From Dipteris shenzhenensis (Eukaryota; Polypodiophyta; Polypodiopsida; Gleicheniales), in the NCBI GenBank assembly GCA_047967505.1, contig CM106538.1: a DNA stretch of 64,000 bases. One strand, written 5' to 3'. Below are positions 33,111 to 44,760 of the stretch, one piece after another. The notes under the pieces were generated by a model. It saw only the letters and a list, made by a program, of their open reading frames with translations, did no database searches and was not told where the DNA came from. Each line of letters begins with the position of its first letter. Within the stretch, counting starts at the first letter, position 1. The position numbers and the translations under genes were made by a program.

Positions 33111-33846
33111 GCCTTAACATGTGATAAAGTCCTCGGCTCAATGTGGATATTAATGGCTTGGAGCTGAAGGATGTATTCTTGGATGGGGGTGCAACTGTGA
33201 ACATCATGCCCAAAGGTACACTACAACAACTAGGTTTGAAGTTGACCAGTGATGTCTCTTTCCAAGTCTGCATGGCTAATCAACGTAGAGTGAAGCCTAT
33301 GGGGGCAGTCAAGGGTGTTAACATGAAGATTGGTGGTGTGACATTCTTGTCCAAAAAGTTGTTTTGGACATGACCGAGGATGCACAAACCTACCCTTTAC
33401 TTCTTGGTCGACCATCGTTGTGGTCAGCGAAGACCATTCAAGATTGGTCCACAAATGAAGTTCGGCTGCCCTTAGGATCCACATCCTTGAAAGTAGATAT
33501 GGTCATGGAAAAAGCACGGCACCAACCCATCGAACTAGGTGAAGAGGATTTTGAAGAGCAAGTTGGAATGGAAGAGGAGCGTTGGGCTCTTAGGGACTGG
33601 CCCATTGCAGATGACCAAGATGGAGGAGAGGAAACACAAATGGTGGAGGGTTTTGAAAGCTTGACCTACTTGTTGGATCATGCTGACCAAGATGAGGATG
33701 AAGCTGTCATCTTAGATTGGATGGGCGCCTTGGGCTCCTTGTCTGTTCACATGGTGGAACTCAGTTCTCTAGATCATGATGTGACTAGCCTCCAAGTGAG
33801 AGGGACCAGCAAGCCCTACTATATCTTTGACCCTTGGTCTGGGTGA
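33110..33846 (+). pseudogene. Gypsy aspartic protease, frameshifted
   Basis: Retropepsin motifs are ELKDVFLDGGATVNIMPKGT (active-site DSGA reads DGGA; the catalytic Asp is kept) and, after a frame change near 33365, YPLLLGRPSLWSAKTIQDWS (the conserved LLGRP flap-end region). The first part is in the same frame as gag and the second is shifted by one. An acidic tail follows. In the intact element it would cut the gag-pol polyprotein. Confidence 0.8.
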
Positions 33847-34840
33847 GCTCGCCTATCACACGATGCCCTTTGGTCTCTTTAATAATCCTCACATGTATAA
33901 GTGGATGGTTCGTGCAACTACAGGGGAGGCTAATGCTGAGATTACCAGCGTCGCCAAAGCCGATGAGTAGGAAGGTCAAAGGTTGACCCATGACATGTAT
34001 AATACCAACCCTCAAGAGCTAGGTCCAATGTTGGCACACGACATGGGAAGCACCAACCATCAGGGAGACCATTTCACAATCACTATAGAAGAGCAGGCTC
34101 ATGATACTAATAGTGCAATGGAGATCAATGTGACAGTGACGCAGATGACGTGGAGAGTACTAGTTGGGTGGATGATTCAGATCAGTCTGATCAAGAAGCC
34201 GAGTCTGCCAACAACATGGCTAGTGTTGACCACAGACCAATGGAGTGGCCACTCCCTCCTCCAAGGACACAAAGCACTTTCAGGCATGATGTTGGGAATA
34301 GCTGGAGCCAAGAGCAAGGAGAGCACCTACGGGGAGTAGTGCACATAAGCACTGGAGTTAAAGCTTTCTGGAGTACCCGGCAGACACACCTTGCAACCGA
34401 AGAAAAAGATGTTAGGGACCTTACCTTGCTCGACTTGTATCTTTCTGAAGCAGACCTCAATATGACAAAAGATGTTCCTAGAACCACGCATGAGGTGGAA
34501 GGCTTACCATACCGTGGGATGCTCAAGCAGGCACAAAAGGGTAAAAAGAAGTCTTCTACTAATGCCCCTTCTATATCTCAACCAGTTCCGGAGACCACAT
34601 CCGCAACCTTTCCTCCATCTTGGTTGAGGGAAGTGAGCGGTGACTTCTCCCTCGAAGACACTCTTGCACATGCAGGGTTGGGGGAAGGAGCAACCAGCCA
34701 CCCCTCATCCACAAGTGTTCCCCAGGTGGATCAGGCACGTGATTGATAGTACCTCAACATCGAGACTGAAGACGAACCAAGACATTTGAAGGTAGCAAGA
34801 TGGGTCTGGGAGCATGAATATCTTCTTGCTGCTTTAACTT
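33847..34840 (+). other. Gypsy protease-RT linker
   Basis: An open frame of 198 codons (34150-34746) is acidic and Ser/Pro-rich without recognised domains. It ends shortly before the RT fragment YFYKEYVDVFAWGY. It corresponds in position to the spacer between protease and RT in plant gypsy elements. Confidence 0.45.
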
Positions 34841-35868
34841 ATTTTTACAAGGAATATGTCGACGTATTTGCTTGGGGTTACAACCAAGTTCGGGTCCGAG
34901 AACAAAATTAGTTGAAAACCACTTTTATCACCCAATGGGGAACATATGCCTACATGATGATGCCTTTTGGTCTCTGCAACGCCCCGGCAACATTTCAGCG
35001 ACTGGTCAACAAAATCTTCCAAGAGAATATTGGAAGGTTTCTTGAGGTATTCTTGGACGATTTTTCGACTTTCAATGGTAAGAATGCCTCTCACCTCGAC
35101 CCTGCTGTGCAAACTGGTCACGTCAATAAGTTGAGATGGGTTTTTGACAAGTGCAGGGAAGCCTGTTTGTGCTTGAATCCTAACAAATGCTTTTTCCTAG
35201 CATTGCGAGGGGTTCTCTTAGGTCACATTGTGTCGGCCGAGGGTATGACCACCGACCCAGCTAAGGTGGAGGTGATTCTGACCTTGTCCATTCCTCACAC
35301 ACCTCACGAGGTCAAGTCCTTTTTGGGACATGTGGGTTATTATCACAGATTCATCCGGTTCTATGCCGACATAGTAGTAGCACTAACAGAACTCCTCTAC
35401 TCAAAACAATCCTTCCTATGGTCCACACCTCAGCAATTGGCATTCGAAAATCTCAAGGACCGTTTAGTGAAGGCACCCATCCTACAGCAACCCCAATGGG
35501 ATATCATTTTTCATGTCCATGTCAATGCAAGTGGGGCAGCCATTGGTGCAATATTAGCTCAAGCAGATGCGGAGCACAAACTGGACCTGCCTGTTTACTT
35601 TGCCAGTAGACAACTCAATTGTGCAGAATGCAACTATAGTACCACGGAGCGCAAGGGCCTAGGCACAGTTTATGCCATGACAAAGTACCGGCACTACCTC
35701 TTGGGCAGTAAGTTTATTATCATCACTGATCATCAATCTCTCAAGTATTTGCTAAACAAACCCACACTTGGGGGTAGATTAAGCAGGTGGATACTTCTTT
35801 TTCAAGAATTCGACTTTGACATTGTAGTGAGGGCAGGACATTTGCACCAACCTGCAAATCATTTGTGA
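34841..35868 (+). pseudogene. Gypsy RT and RNase H, RT fingers deleted
   Basis: The reading passes from EYVDVFAW directly into GYNQVRVREQN, a stop, then LKTTFITQWGTYAYMMMPFG, NAPATFQRLV and the catalytic FLDD (EVFLDDFST). In plant gypsy elements roughly 120-140 residues, including motif A with the first catalytic Asp, normally lie between DVFAW and GYNQ. The RT connection and RNase H follow intact: ILTLSIPHTPHEVKSFLGHV, HVNASGAAIGAILAQ (DASG reads NASG), STTERKGLGTVYAMTKYRHY, IITDHQSLKYLL. A TGA ends it at 35866. The frame 34912-35868 is otherwise open (318 codons). Confidence 0.85.
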
Positions 35869-35898
35869 CAGATCTCTTCAGGTGAAGCACCAACAGGG

Positions 35899-36732
35899 GT
35901 GGAGGATGAATTGCCAGATGCGGGCCTCTTCGGAGTGAAAATGACAAAGGATGATTGCTTGTTTGCAGTCGACTCCATTCCACCGTGGTATGCAAACATT
36001 GTGCATTTGTTGTCCACGGGTGAGTTTCGAGAAAGGCTAACCCTAGCCCAGAAGAGAAAACATATCATTCAAGCTGCCCCCTTCAAATTGATTGCTGGAC
36101 AATTGTACAAGAAGCTAGGTAAAGACCATATTCTTCGACGGTGCATGGTCCCTCATGAAACACAGGCCATTCTTGATGAGGCTCACTCAGGCATGGGGGG
36201 TGGTCATATGGCTCTAGAGGCCACTACTCAAAAGATAATGCGAGCAGGATTGTGGTGGCCGAAGTTGTTCCAAGACTGCTATGCTCATGTGCGCCGTTGT
36301 GACTCATGTCAACGAGTTGGTCCCAAGCCGACCCGACGTGAGTACCTTCCCCTAAAGCCATTCAGCCCTGTAGCCCCCTTCTATAGATGGGGCTTGGACT
36401 TTGTTGAACCCATCTCTTCTGCCACTCAAAGAGGGAACAAGTATGCCTTGATTGCCATAGACTATGGCACCAAATGGGTTGAGGCCAAGGCTGCAAAGGC
36501 ATGCACCGCTCAAGTAGTAGCTACTTTTCTTTATGATCAAATCATCTCAAGGTTTGGATGTCTTGTAGAATTGATGAGCAATCGAGGCACCCACTTCCTA
36601 AATGATGTCATTACTGACATCACCACTCAAGTGCAAATAATTTACAAGACATCTAGTTCATATTACCCTCGCACCAATGGCTTGGCTGAGAGCTCCAATA
36701 AGACCATGTGTAGTATCATGACACGGTCTTAA
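35899..36732 (+). pseudogene. Gypsy integrase, catalytic residue lost
   Basis: It is in the same frame as the RT, after one stop. The zinc-binding HHCC is GHMALEATTQKIMRAGLWWP with CYAHVRRCDSC. The core has GLDFVEPIS (first Asp) and YYPRTNGLAESSNK (Glu). The second catalytic Asp is replaced: the usual SDRGTHF reads SNRGTHF at about 36585. A stop at 36730 precedes a degraded stretch (36733-36985). Without the second Asp strand transfer should fail. Confidence 0.85.
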
Positions 36733-36987
36733 TTCTCTAGAGGATTGGGATATTTTGCCCCCCGCAACTCTTTTTGCTTACAGGATGACATATAAGGCCA
36801 GCACTGGATATTCACCATTTCGATTGGTTTACGGCCTTGGATGACAACTTGGAGGCCTGTACCCTTGAATGGCTGTGGGATCCTGAAGCCTTAGATGCAC
36901 CGACAAGAGGCCGTCCTTGCATAGGAAGTTTGGCAAAATAGACAACGGGCGTGGCATGATAGGAACCTCCGTCGTCATGAGTTTAAA

Positions 36988-37179
36988 GTGGGTGATTTGG
37001 TTCTCTTGTATTCCAGCAAGTTTTTGAAGCATAAACCTAAATTTGTTAGCGGGTGGACTAGACCTTACTTCATCTCCAAACTTCTGCCTAGTGGCGGTGT
37101 GTATTTGGCCACTTTGAACGGTATGGTGCTACCAGCCCCAGTAGACTGTTCCAGAGTGAGGAAATATCAGCCTTCGTAA
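36988..37179 (+). pseudogene. Gypsy integrase C-terminal domain
   Basis: HEFKVGDLVLLYSSKFLKHK, then WTRPYFISKLLPSGGVYLAT and VRKYQPS, is the typical SH3-like C-terminal DNA-binding domain of plant gypsy integrases, ending at a natural-looking stop (37177). It is separated from the core by frame changes. Confidence 0.75.
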
Positions 37180-37210
37180 ACTCTTCTGGAGGAGCTTGTA
37201 TATACCCTTT

Positions 37211-37655
37211 TCAAAAACCAAAAAAAAAAGTTTGGCTATTCACTTTGGCTTATTGTAGGTTTCATTGTGTCCTCTTTCACTACATTTTTTCAGGCATTTC
37301 TTCCCTTCATGGAATGGCATGGGGTGTCGGTGGGTTCCCTTTAAAGCTTCACAAGAGGTCTGTAGTAGGTGAAGGCATGTCTTACTTACTTCATGCTTAC
37401 AAGACTTGGGTTATAGGTCATATCATGAGTCAATCACTTGGAAGAGGATTCATGCCTTGGGACATATGTTATATCATGACTCAATCCCTTGGGACAAGGT
37501 TACAAGACTTGGAACAGGCATCACTTGGACAAGGATATAACATGACGCAAGTCACCCACCAACTTGTGCAATCTCTCATATCTTCACTCAGTCCATGGTG
37601 CATTGGTTTTCTTTCCATAGCAAAGAGAGACAGAGTGTGGTAGTATCAACACTTC
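37211..37655. other. No gene; loose internal repeats
   Basis: This stretch follows the gypsy pol. A motif of the type GGTCATATCATGAGTCAATC-CTTGG recurs (37415-37445, 37465-37495, weaker later). It may be the remaining 3' part of the gypsy, but no LTR boundary was found. Confidence 0.4.
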
Positions 37656-37659
37656 CTCA

Positions 37660-38095
37660 CTTTTCTCACTTTCTCTCTCTAGATGCACTTCTCTCACTTT
37701 CTCTCTCTAAATATATTCTCTCTCTAGATACCTTTTTTCACTTTCTCTCTCTAGATACTCTCTCTCTCTCTAGAGCAATTCTCTAACTTTCTCTCTCTAA
37801 ACATATTCTCTCTCTCGATGCACTTCTCTCTAGAGCAATTCTCTCACTTTCTCTCTCTAAACATATTTTCTCTCTAGACGCACTCTCTCTCTAGAGACCT
37901 TTTTCACACTTTCTCTCTCTCTAGATGCACTTCTCTCTAGAGCAATTCTCTCACTTTCTCTCTTTAAACATATTCTCTCTCTAGATGCACTCTCTCTCTC
38001 TAGAGATCCTTTGCTCACTTTATCTCTCTAAATGCACTCTGTCTCTAGAATCACCCTCTCTCTACAAGCCAACCTAGTGCACATGACCTCTCTAG
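37660..38095. repeat. CT-rich tandem array (TTTCTCTCTCTAAACATATTC type)
   Basis: Irregular units combine CTCTCACTTTCTCTCTCTA, AACATATTCTCTCTCTAG and ATGCACTTCTCTCTAGAGCA, with higher-order repeats of roughly 60-125 bp. It is non-coding. Confidence 0.85.
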
Positions 38096-38640
38096 TGCTG
38101 TAGAAGGACCTTCTCTCTCCTGTTGCAGAAGGACCTTCTCTCTCTTGGTGGTACAAAAAACCTTCTCTCTCCTGCTGTAGAAGGACCTTCTCTCTCCTGC
38201 CTGCAAAAGGACCTTCTCTCTCCTGGTGGTACAAAGGACCTTCTCTCTCCTGTGCTACAGAAGGCCCTTCTCTCTCCTGGTGCAAAGGACCTTCTCTCTC
38301 CTAGTAATGCAGAAGGCCCCTCTCTCTCCTAGTGGTGCAGAAGAACCTTCTCTCTCTTGGTGGTACAAAAGACCTTCTCTCTCCTGCTGCAGAAGGACCT
38401 TCTCTCTCCTGCTTGTAGAAGGACCTTCTATCTCCCAGTGGTACAAAGGACCTTCTCTCTCCTAGTGCAAAGGACCTTCTCTCTCCTAGTAATGCAGAAG
38501 GTCCTTCTCTCTCCTAGTGGTGCAAAAGGCCATTCTCTCTCCTGGTGCAGTAGGACCTCTTCTCTCTCTGTGGTGCACGCAAACTTCTCTCTCTCTTGTG
38601 ATTCAAAACAACTTTCTCTCCTAGGTGAAAAGGACATGCC
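38096..38640. repeat. Minisatellite, GAAGGACCTTCTCTCTCCTG units
   Basis: About eighteen units of 25-36 bp, each containing ACCTTCTCTCTCCT followed by a variable spacer (GTGGTACAAAG, GCTGCAGAAGG, AGTAATGCAGAAGG). The unit is part-palindromic (GAAGGACCTTC). Open frames on both strands (LLSPGGTKDLLS, REGPSVAQEREG) follow from the repeat. Confidence 0.9.
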
Positions 38641-38935
38641 ATGTTCTTTAGCTTTGGTGGAGGAAGGAACAAGGAGGCTCGGTGTCCTTTAGCTTCGGGG
38701 GTGAAGTGAACACATAGGCTTGGTGTCCTTTAGCTTCGGTGGTGAAGGAACAAGGAGGCTTGGTGTCCTCTAGCTTCAGTGGTGAAATGAACAAGGAGGC
38801 TTGGTGTCCTCTAGCTTCGGTGGTGAAGGGAACAAAGAGGCTTGGTGTCCTCTAGCTTCGGTGGTGAAGGGACAAGGAGGCTCGGTGTTCTTTAGCTTCG
38901 GTGAAGCATGGACAAGGAGGTTCAGTATACTCTAG
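38641..38935. repeat. Minisatellite, about 41-bp units
   Basis: Seven consecutive units of GTGTCCTCTAGCTTCGGTGG plus TGAAGGGAACAAGGAGGCTTG, the first and last most diverged. Confidence 0.9.
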
Positions 38936-39467
38936 GCTTGGTGGTGGATGCAAGAGGTCAAAGTCCTGTCCTCTAGCTTCGGTGGTGAGAAGCGATTCCT
39001 TTGACTCCCTCTAACAATTACCTCTCTCTTCCAAGTACTCTCTCTCTCCACCCCATCACCTCTCTCTATCATCATGCCTCTCTCTCTACTCCTCCCCCCT
39101 CCTTCACCCACCTTGGCATCGGCTATTTTTAGCAGCCCCTTGCTTTTTGGGTTGCCCTTCTCCCTAGCGGCTATTTTTTTCCCTTCCATTCATCGCAACT
39201 TTCTCCCCCTCCTCCGCCAAAGGACTCTCCTCTACAGCTATAGCCCCCTCTTTCCTCTCCTTCAAGCTTCCCCTCACCTCCTACTCTCACCGCCTAGAGT
39301 CCTAGCCTCCTTCACATCTACATCCCTCTCCTCTCCTCTATTCTACAGCCCTCCCCCTCACCTTCTTCTCACTGTTCACATACCCCCCCCTTGCCATCTC
39401 TCCCTACAGCTACCCCCCTTCACCATCTCTCCCTACAGCCACCCCCCCTATGCCATCTCTCCCTACT
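38936..39467. other. CT-rich non-coding DNA
   Basis: Pyrimidine-rich sequence with short repeats such as CCATCTCTCCCTACAGC (39390-39450). It ends abruptly against the truncated copia 2 RT at about 39468. No gene is recognised. Confidence 0.6.
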
Positions 39468-40600
39468 TTGCCATAAACTATGCTAGTGAGCTTATTGCAT
39501 AACAAATATATGGCCGTGTGATAGTCAGATATATAAGAGATCCAATGAGCTACCTGTAGTACTTGTCATTGACTATAGGCTTTTCTGAATCTTTAGTAAG
39601 TTTCAAACTCTGTTCCATGGGAGTGGCTGCAAAATTGCAATTTGCCATATGAAACTTCTTCAGGAGACTATCAACATACTTGAGCTGACTCATGAATGTG
39701 CTATTTGAATCTCTCCAGAACTCAATTCCAAGGCAATAGTGCATAAGTCCAAGATCTTTCATGTTGAACTCTGCAGATAAGTCTTGTTTTAATTTTCTGA
39801 TGAAGCTATCCTTGCTTCCGGTCACAATCAGATCATCTACGTACAAAAGTGCAATAGTAATGTCTTCTCCTTGAACTTTGTATTAGAGAGTATGATTTGC
39901 ATTGGATTTAATGTATCCCAAATCAGCAAAATACTTGTCGATTCTGCTGTACCAACTTCTGGGTGCTTGCTTTAAGCCGTAGAGACTTTTCTTAAGATGG
40001 CAAACCTTATTCTCCTTTCCTGGTTCAACATAACCTGCTGGTTGTTGCATGTAGACTTCCTCGTCTAGATAACCATTGAGAAATGTATTCTTGACATCGA
40101 GCTGATACACATGCCATGTGCTAAGTGTCGCTAGTGATATCAAGAACCGTAAGGAATCCATCTTTGCTACTTGAGCATAAGTCTCATCATAATCTTGACC
40201 ATATTGCTGTGAAAATTCTTTTGCAACTAGTTTGGCTTTGTATCTTTGAATACCTCCATCTAGATTGTACTTCACTTTGTATACCCATTTGTTTGCTATG
40301 GCCTTCTTTCATGGTGGAAGGTCACATAATTCCCAAGTATTATTCTTATACAAAGCATCCATTTCTTCATTCATAGCAGTTTGCCATTTTGGCTTGTCTA
40401 CTGCATCTTTGAAGTACATTGGCTCTTCTGTAGCCATGACGGTAGTCATGAGAGCATAGTTGGCCATTTCAACCCGAATTGCTTTGCCTTTCTGAGCATA
40501 TGCCAATATGGTTGGAGGTCTGCTTTCCCTAGTAGACCGTCTGAGCTGTTGTGGCTCTGCTTGGGGTGTTTCTGGCAATTCTTGCTCTACTTCATCAACC
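39468..40600 (-). pseudogene. Copia 2 reverse transcriptase, 3' truncated
   Basis: In sense order: the PKWQTAMNEEMDALYKNNTW start, after a stop KWVYKVKYNLDGGIQRYKAK, QQYGQDYDETYAQVAKMDSL, YQLDVKNTFLNGYLDEEVYM (motif A), CHLKKSLYGLKQAPRSWYSR, then after another stop LLYVDDLIVTGSKDSF (catalytic YVDD intact) and AATPMEQSLKL. The last recognisable part is LIGSLIYLTITRPYICYAIS, after a TAG at about 39553. Only about three stops interrupt more than 350 codons. RNase H is lost at the break with CT-rich DNA. Confidence 0.9.
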
Positions 40601-40614
40601 TTTTCTGTAGATGA

Positions 40615-41189
40615 CTATGAAGACGATGCTTCCATCTCCTGTGTATTTGAGGTTTTCCATTCTGGTTCCTCATCAAAGATTACATCTCTGGAGATAATGA
40701 CCTTGCGGTTGATGGGATCATACAACTTATATGCTTTGCTTTCTTCATTGTAGCCTACCATGATGCATTTATGTGACTTCACATCCAATTTCCTACGATG
40801 ATCATCATGTATGTGGGCATATGCTATGCAACCAAATATGCAGAGATGTCCAATGTGTGGCTTGTGTCCAATGAATGCTTCATAAGGAGCCATACCTTGT
40901 ATCGGTTCTTTCAGAAGCTGATTAAGCAAATAGTTTGCAGTGGCTATTGCTTTTGCCCAATACTGATTCGGAAGATGCTTCTCACTAAGCATTGCTCTAG
41001 CACTGTGTGCTAAAGTTCCATTCTTCCTTTCAGCTCTTGCATTCTGCTGAGAAGTATCTGCACAGTGAATTGTCTTTGAATGCCGTGATTTTTGCAAAAG
41101 TTCATGAATGCTGAAGACATGTATTCACCTCCTCTATCTGATCTCATGACTTTGATCTTTTTGCCTGTCTAGTTTTCTACCATGGCTTT
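40615..41189 (-). pseudogene. Copia 2 integrase, 3' part
   Basis: It picks up where LINE A3 interrupts the gene: KKIKVMRSDRGGEYMSSAFM (second catalytic Asp intact), then after a frame change DTSQQNARAERKNGTLAHSA (Glu in ERKN), LPNQYWAKAIATANYLLNQL, HKPHIGHLCIFGCIAYAHIH and NRKVIISRDVIFDEE. The clean frame runs 41097-40615. The target duplication of the LINE falls on the codons for KAMVE. Confidence 0.85.
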
Positions 41190-41329
41190 TTTTTAATTAT
41201 TTGTAAAAAAGAGACTTCTATTAAGTAAGAAAGAAACTCACTAGAGCAAGCTCTGTGCAGAAATACAACATGCTAAGCATGTAATAAAAAACACCTTAGA
41301 AGAATAAGGTAGAAAGAAACCAAGGCTGA

Positions 41330-44300
41330 GGCTGAAAATGCCAACTCAACCCCGTAGAAGTCTCAGCAAGGAAGAGAGAGTCTCTCAATTCCTGAGAAAA
41401 GTAACTCTCTTGGAGGATGCTACTCGAGAGGATCCCTGCATGGTCGCCCATATGGCCTTCAGAGTGTGTACCGTATCTATCCAAGTACTGGCCAAGGTCT
41501 GAGAAGGGTGAACCTGAGAACCCTCCATAGCCTCAGTGCATTTGGCTCTCCAAATGTGCCATGCTGCAATGCTAGCTAAAACCTTCCATGGAGAGTTAAC
41601 TGAGGAATGAGCAGCCCTGAAGAGAGTGGCCGGAACATCCTCTAAAGAGCACGACTCCACAAGGTGTCGTCGGATGTGAAGAGCCCAAGACGAGTCATGT
41701 CTCTCAAAGAAAACCTAGGGCCCTAAAAGAGTGAGCCAAGCCACTGATCCCCAGGTCCTATAGAAGGGGAGGCGAACAAAAGTGCTGAAAAGTCTTACAA
41801 TCCCCTTCCATATGATTCTCACCTGTCTGCAATCCCAAAGGCAGTGCTATATTGTCTCCGAAGTAGAAAGGCAACGAGGGAAAGTAGGGTAGCCCCGAAC
41901 CTGGATCTCCAATGGTTCACTGCTATCCCACCATGAATAGAAAGCCAAAAGAAGAGTGATTTTTCTATTCCGATGGGATTTCTAGAGCCTCTGCCAAAAA
42001 AGTTTCTGCGAGTCTATAGAAGTCTGAAAATTCTCCCAATGAGGAGCTCTGGTGGGCTTCCAACCCCTTCAGCTGAGCTGGAATTTCCTGGCATTACTGA
42101 CCGTGTAACGAAAGAAGGGGACGCCCTCCTCTCGGTGCCCTTCATCTATCCACTCCCATTCCCCAGGGTCCCACTGCAAAAACTTAATTGGGACACCTCC
42201 ATAGAGCCACAGCCTCCATGAGCCCAGGGCAATGAGTAGCGGGTCAGGATCCAAGCACCACTGTGAAAGAGAGCCATGCTTCATGAAGCCCACTATCCTG
42301 ACTGGCTAGAATGGTACCTCCAACAATATATCGTCTGTGGACCTGGACAGCCTGCCCCCCGAAGAAACATCAAAGACTAGGGCATCCTCATGTGTGTTAC
42401 GTAAAGCAATCACCTCCAAAGGAATGCCCAATCTGGAAAATGCCCCCATCCAGGTGGAGCAAGTAATAGGCATGTCATCTGTGTCCACCCAATCCAAGGG
42501 CAAGGCTGCATCAATCTGTTGAACTCTCCCTGCACTCCCTCTGAGATTATGAACCACCTGGGCGTGTCGGTTTGCAGGAAGTCTCCTGAAGGCTTTCCAT
42601 GCTCCCACAGTAGATGTAGGGCCCCTCTCCCATCTGGGCCACTGCATGTAAAGAGAAGCTCCAAGTGGTCTGCCATGCTCATCCAAAATACTGTCGTTCC
42701 ACATGATAGGCTGCCTTTCAATCTCTTCACGGGTGGACGGGGGAATCCTGCAAAGAGTACTGCTGATGAAGCTGGCCCATGCTTTCAGGATAGCAACCAT
42801 AAGAGGGGAAGAAGGAGATCTGAGGTGGGCTGTGGCAAAAACCCATCTGGTACTGTGTATCCAATCATCTCCTGAAGTGGGCGTGCGAGACTGTATGCAT
42901 CTAATAAAAAAATCCTTCCAAGGCTTTTGCCCTGGCATAAGTCCTCTCACAACGACCTTGCAAAGTAAGGCTCTGCACTGTAGATCCAAGTCGATGATAT
43001 TCAAACCCCCTTCTCTTGTAGGAAGAATCAAGGTCTCCCAAGCTACCTTGGCTGTAACATCAGTTGTGCCATCTAGACCACTCCATAAAAAGTTTCGTAT
43101 GGGCTATTATCGAAAATACTTCTGCCATGTACAAGTGCCCAATAGAGTGATGGGTCTCCATTGTGACACTAGATTCCTATTACCCCCCTTTGGGATGAGA
43201 TGAATGCGACCATCTGTAAGTGAGTCACGCATCTCACCAAAGTCCCACATGCCCTGCAGGGCTGATGAAATGTGATCACCAATCTGCTTCCAAAAAGTAA
43301 TAAAAAAAGAAGGGGTAAGTCTATCCAAACCTGGGCACTTGCCCTTGTGAAGGGCAAGTAATGCAGTCCTGAATTCTACATTGCTGAAAGGTGCATCAAG
43401 AGAAACATACATCTCATCCTTCACCAATACAGGGATACACCGCCAAATAACCTCTTTGGCATCATCTATGTGCTGTGTGCCCGGATCTGATCTGCAATAA
43501 AAAGGGATGCAAAAAAATCTGAAGCTACATGCATGATGGCATCAGGATCTCACTGTAATACCACGTCTGAGTCAAGAAGCTGCGAGACACTATCCCTACT
43601 ATGTCTGGGCCCATGAGTAGAGAAAAAGTGTTTGTTGACCGTGCCACCCATATGAATCCAAAAGGATTCTCGTGCATGAAAGGCATACTCTACTCTCTGA
43701 TCCAACAATATCTGTATATGAGCCCTTGCTGTAGCAAGGCGCTCCCGAATCCAAGCATCTGTGGGCCTCTTTTGCTCTTCCCTCTGAAGGGACGCTAACT
43801 GCTGGCGTATACCAATCTCACGTCTGAGAATCTCACATCTCCTGGAATCAACGACGACTGTATGATAATAGTCACTAATTCCGGATAAGGCTGCAGCTAC
43901 CTGAGATGGGTGGGCAACTCCACCCTGTATGTGAGTAACCCAAATCTATAAAATATCCTCCGTGAGGCTCTCCTCTGCATAAAAAGCATCCGGAATCCTG
44001 ACACTGGCAGAGTGTCCTCTCCAATGAGGCTCAAGAATCTGCAACACCACTAGAAAATGAAATGAGGTGGTAACCCCAGTAGAAATGCATACAGATCCTC
44101 CTCTGTCAAGTGCCCAATGGTCTACATAAAATCTATCAATACGTGCATGGATGGGCATGTGTACTCTCCTATTTGACCAAGAGTACAGGAGTGACTGTGG
44201 CATAACCTGAAAGGCATCATCAAACCAAGTGTCCCTGCCACTGTACTGAAAGAGAAAGGCATTCCAGGCTGCCCTCTCCAAAGAATGAATTCCACCCTAT

Positions 44301-44760
44301 CTGCCTCCCTTTTTGTCTGACGGCAACTCAACCATGTTGAAATCACCACCAATGATCCAAGAATCTACAATGGGGGCCCAAGAGAGTAACTGCTTCCAAA
44401 AGGAGACTCGCTCTTCCCTGTTGTTGGGGGCATACAGATTGAGAAGACCAATCTTACGCCCTCCAATAAAAATAATGATCCATTGAGCTCTAGAGGGGGA
44501 GATAATACCATGACCAGCAACCAAGGGTAGAATAGAAGAAGAGATCGAAATGCAAGTACCTCCCCTTGTGCCCATAGCAGGCGACCAGAAGGTATGTCCT
44601 GGAAGAAGTTTGCCAGACTTAGAGCAATCACTGACATCCAACTTGTGTTCTTGGATAAAAAGGATATCAATAGCACCTCCAGTGACAACTGGATGAAGCT
44701 CATTCCGGATCAGCTGCCTACGATGACGGTGTGGAACTCTACCTAGGCCCTATATGTTAC
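41330..44760 (-). pseudogene. LINE A3 ORF2: endonuclease present, RT palm deleted
   Basis: The sense order starts near 44760. Endonuclease: FIQEHKLDVSDCSKSGKLLP, LLNLYAPNN, WIIGGDFNMVELPSDKKGGR (DFN kept), MERAAWNAFLFQYSGRDTWF. RT start: SLDAPFSNVEFRTALLALHK, CPGLDRLTPSFF, LIPKGG, QWRPITLLGT (about 43130). From there it jumps at about 43090-43110 straight to PIRNFLWSGLDGT, the post-palm region of A4 and A5, so motifs A to C including YADD are missing. The C-terminus has WVDTDDMPITCSTWMGAF, and SPWKVLASIAAWHIWRAKCT near 41600. Several frameshifts are present. Confidence 0.85.

Larger units (their letters stand above)
29430..37210 (+). mobile_element. Gypsy-type LTR retrotransposon, degraded
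   Basis: Gag, protease, RT/RNase H and integrase follow in that order (integrase last), which defines the Ty3/gypsy type. The leader (29430-30030) is purine-rich and contains an RNA-like GAGCTACGAGCTCACCTG segment similar to 60870-60900 in inverse orientation. LTRs could not be delimited by eye; the tandem arrays after 37650 may have replaced the 3' LTR. Its gag is the source family of the segment embedded in copia 1. Confidence 0.85.

Noticed and set aside
38096-38640. Regular repeats with variable spacers that look like a CRISPR array
   Set aside because: Units are 25-36 bp with imprecise repeats, the spacers are variants of one another, no cas genes are present and the context is a plant genome. 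It is a minisatellite.
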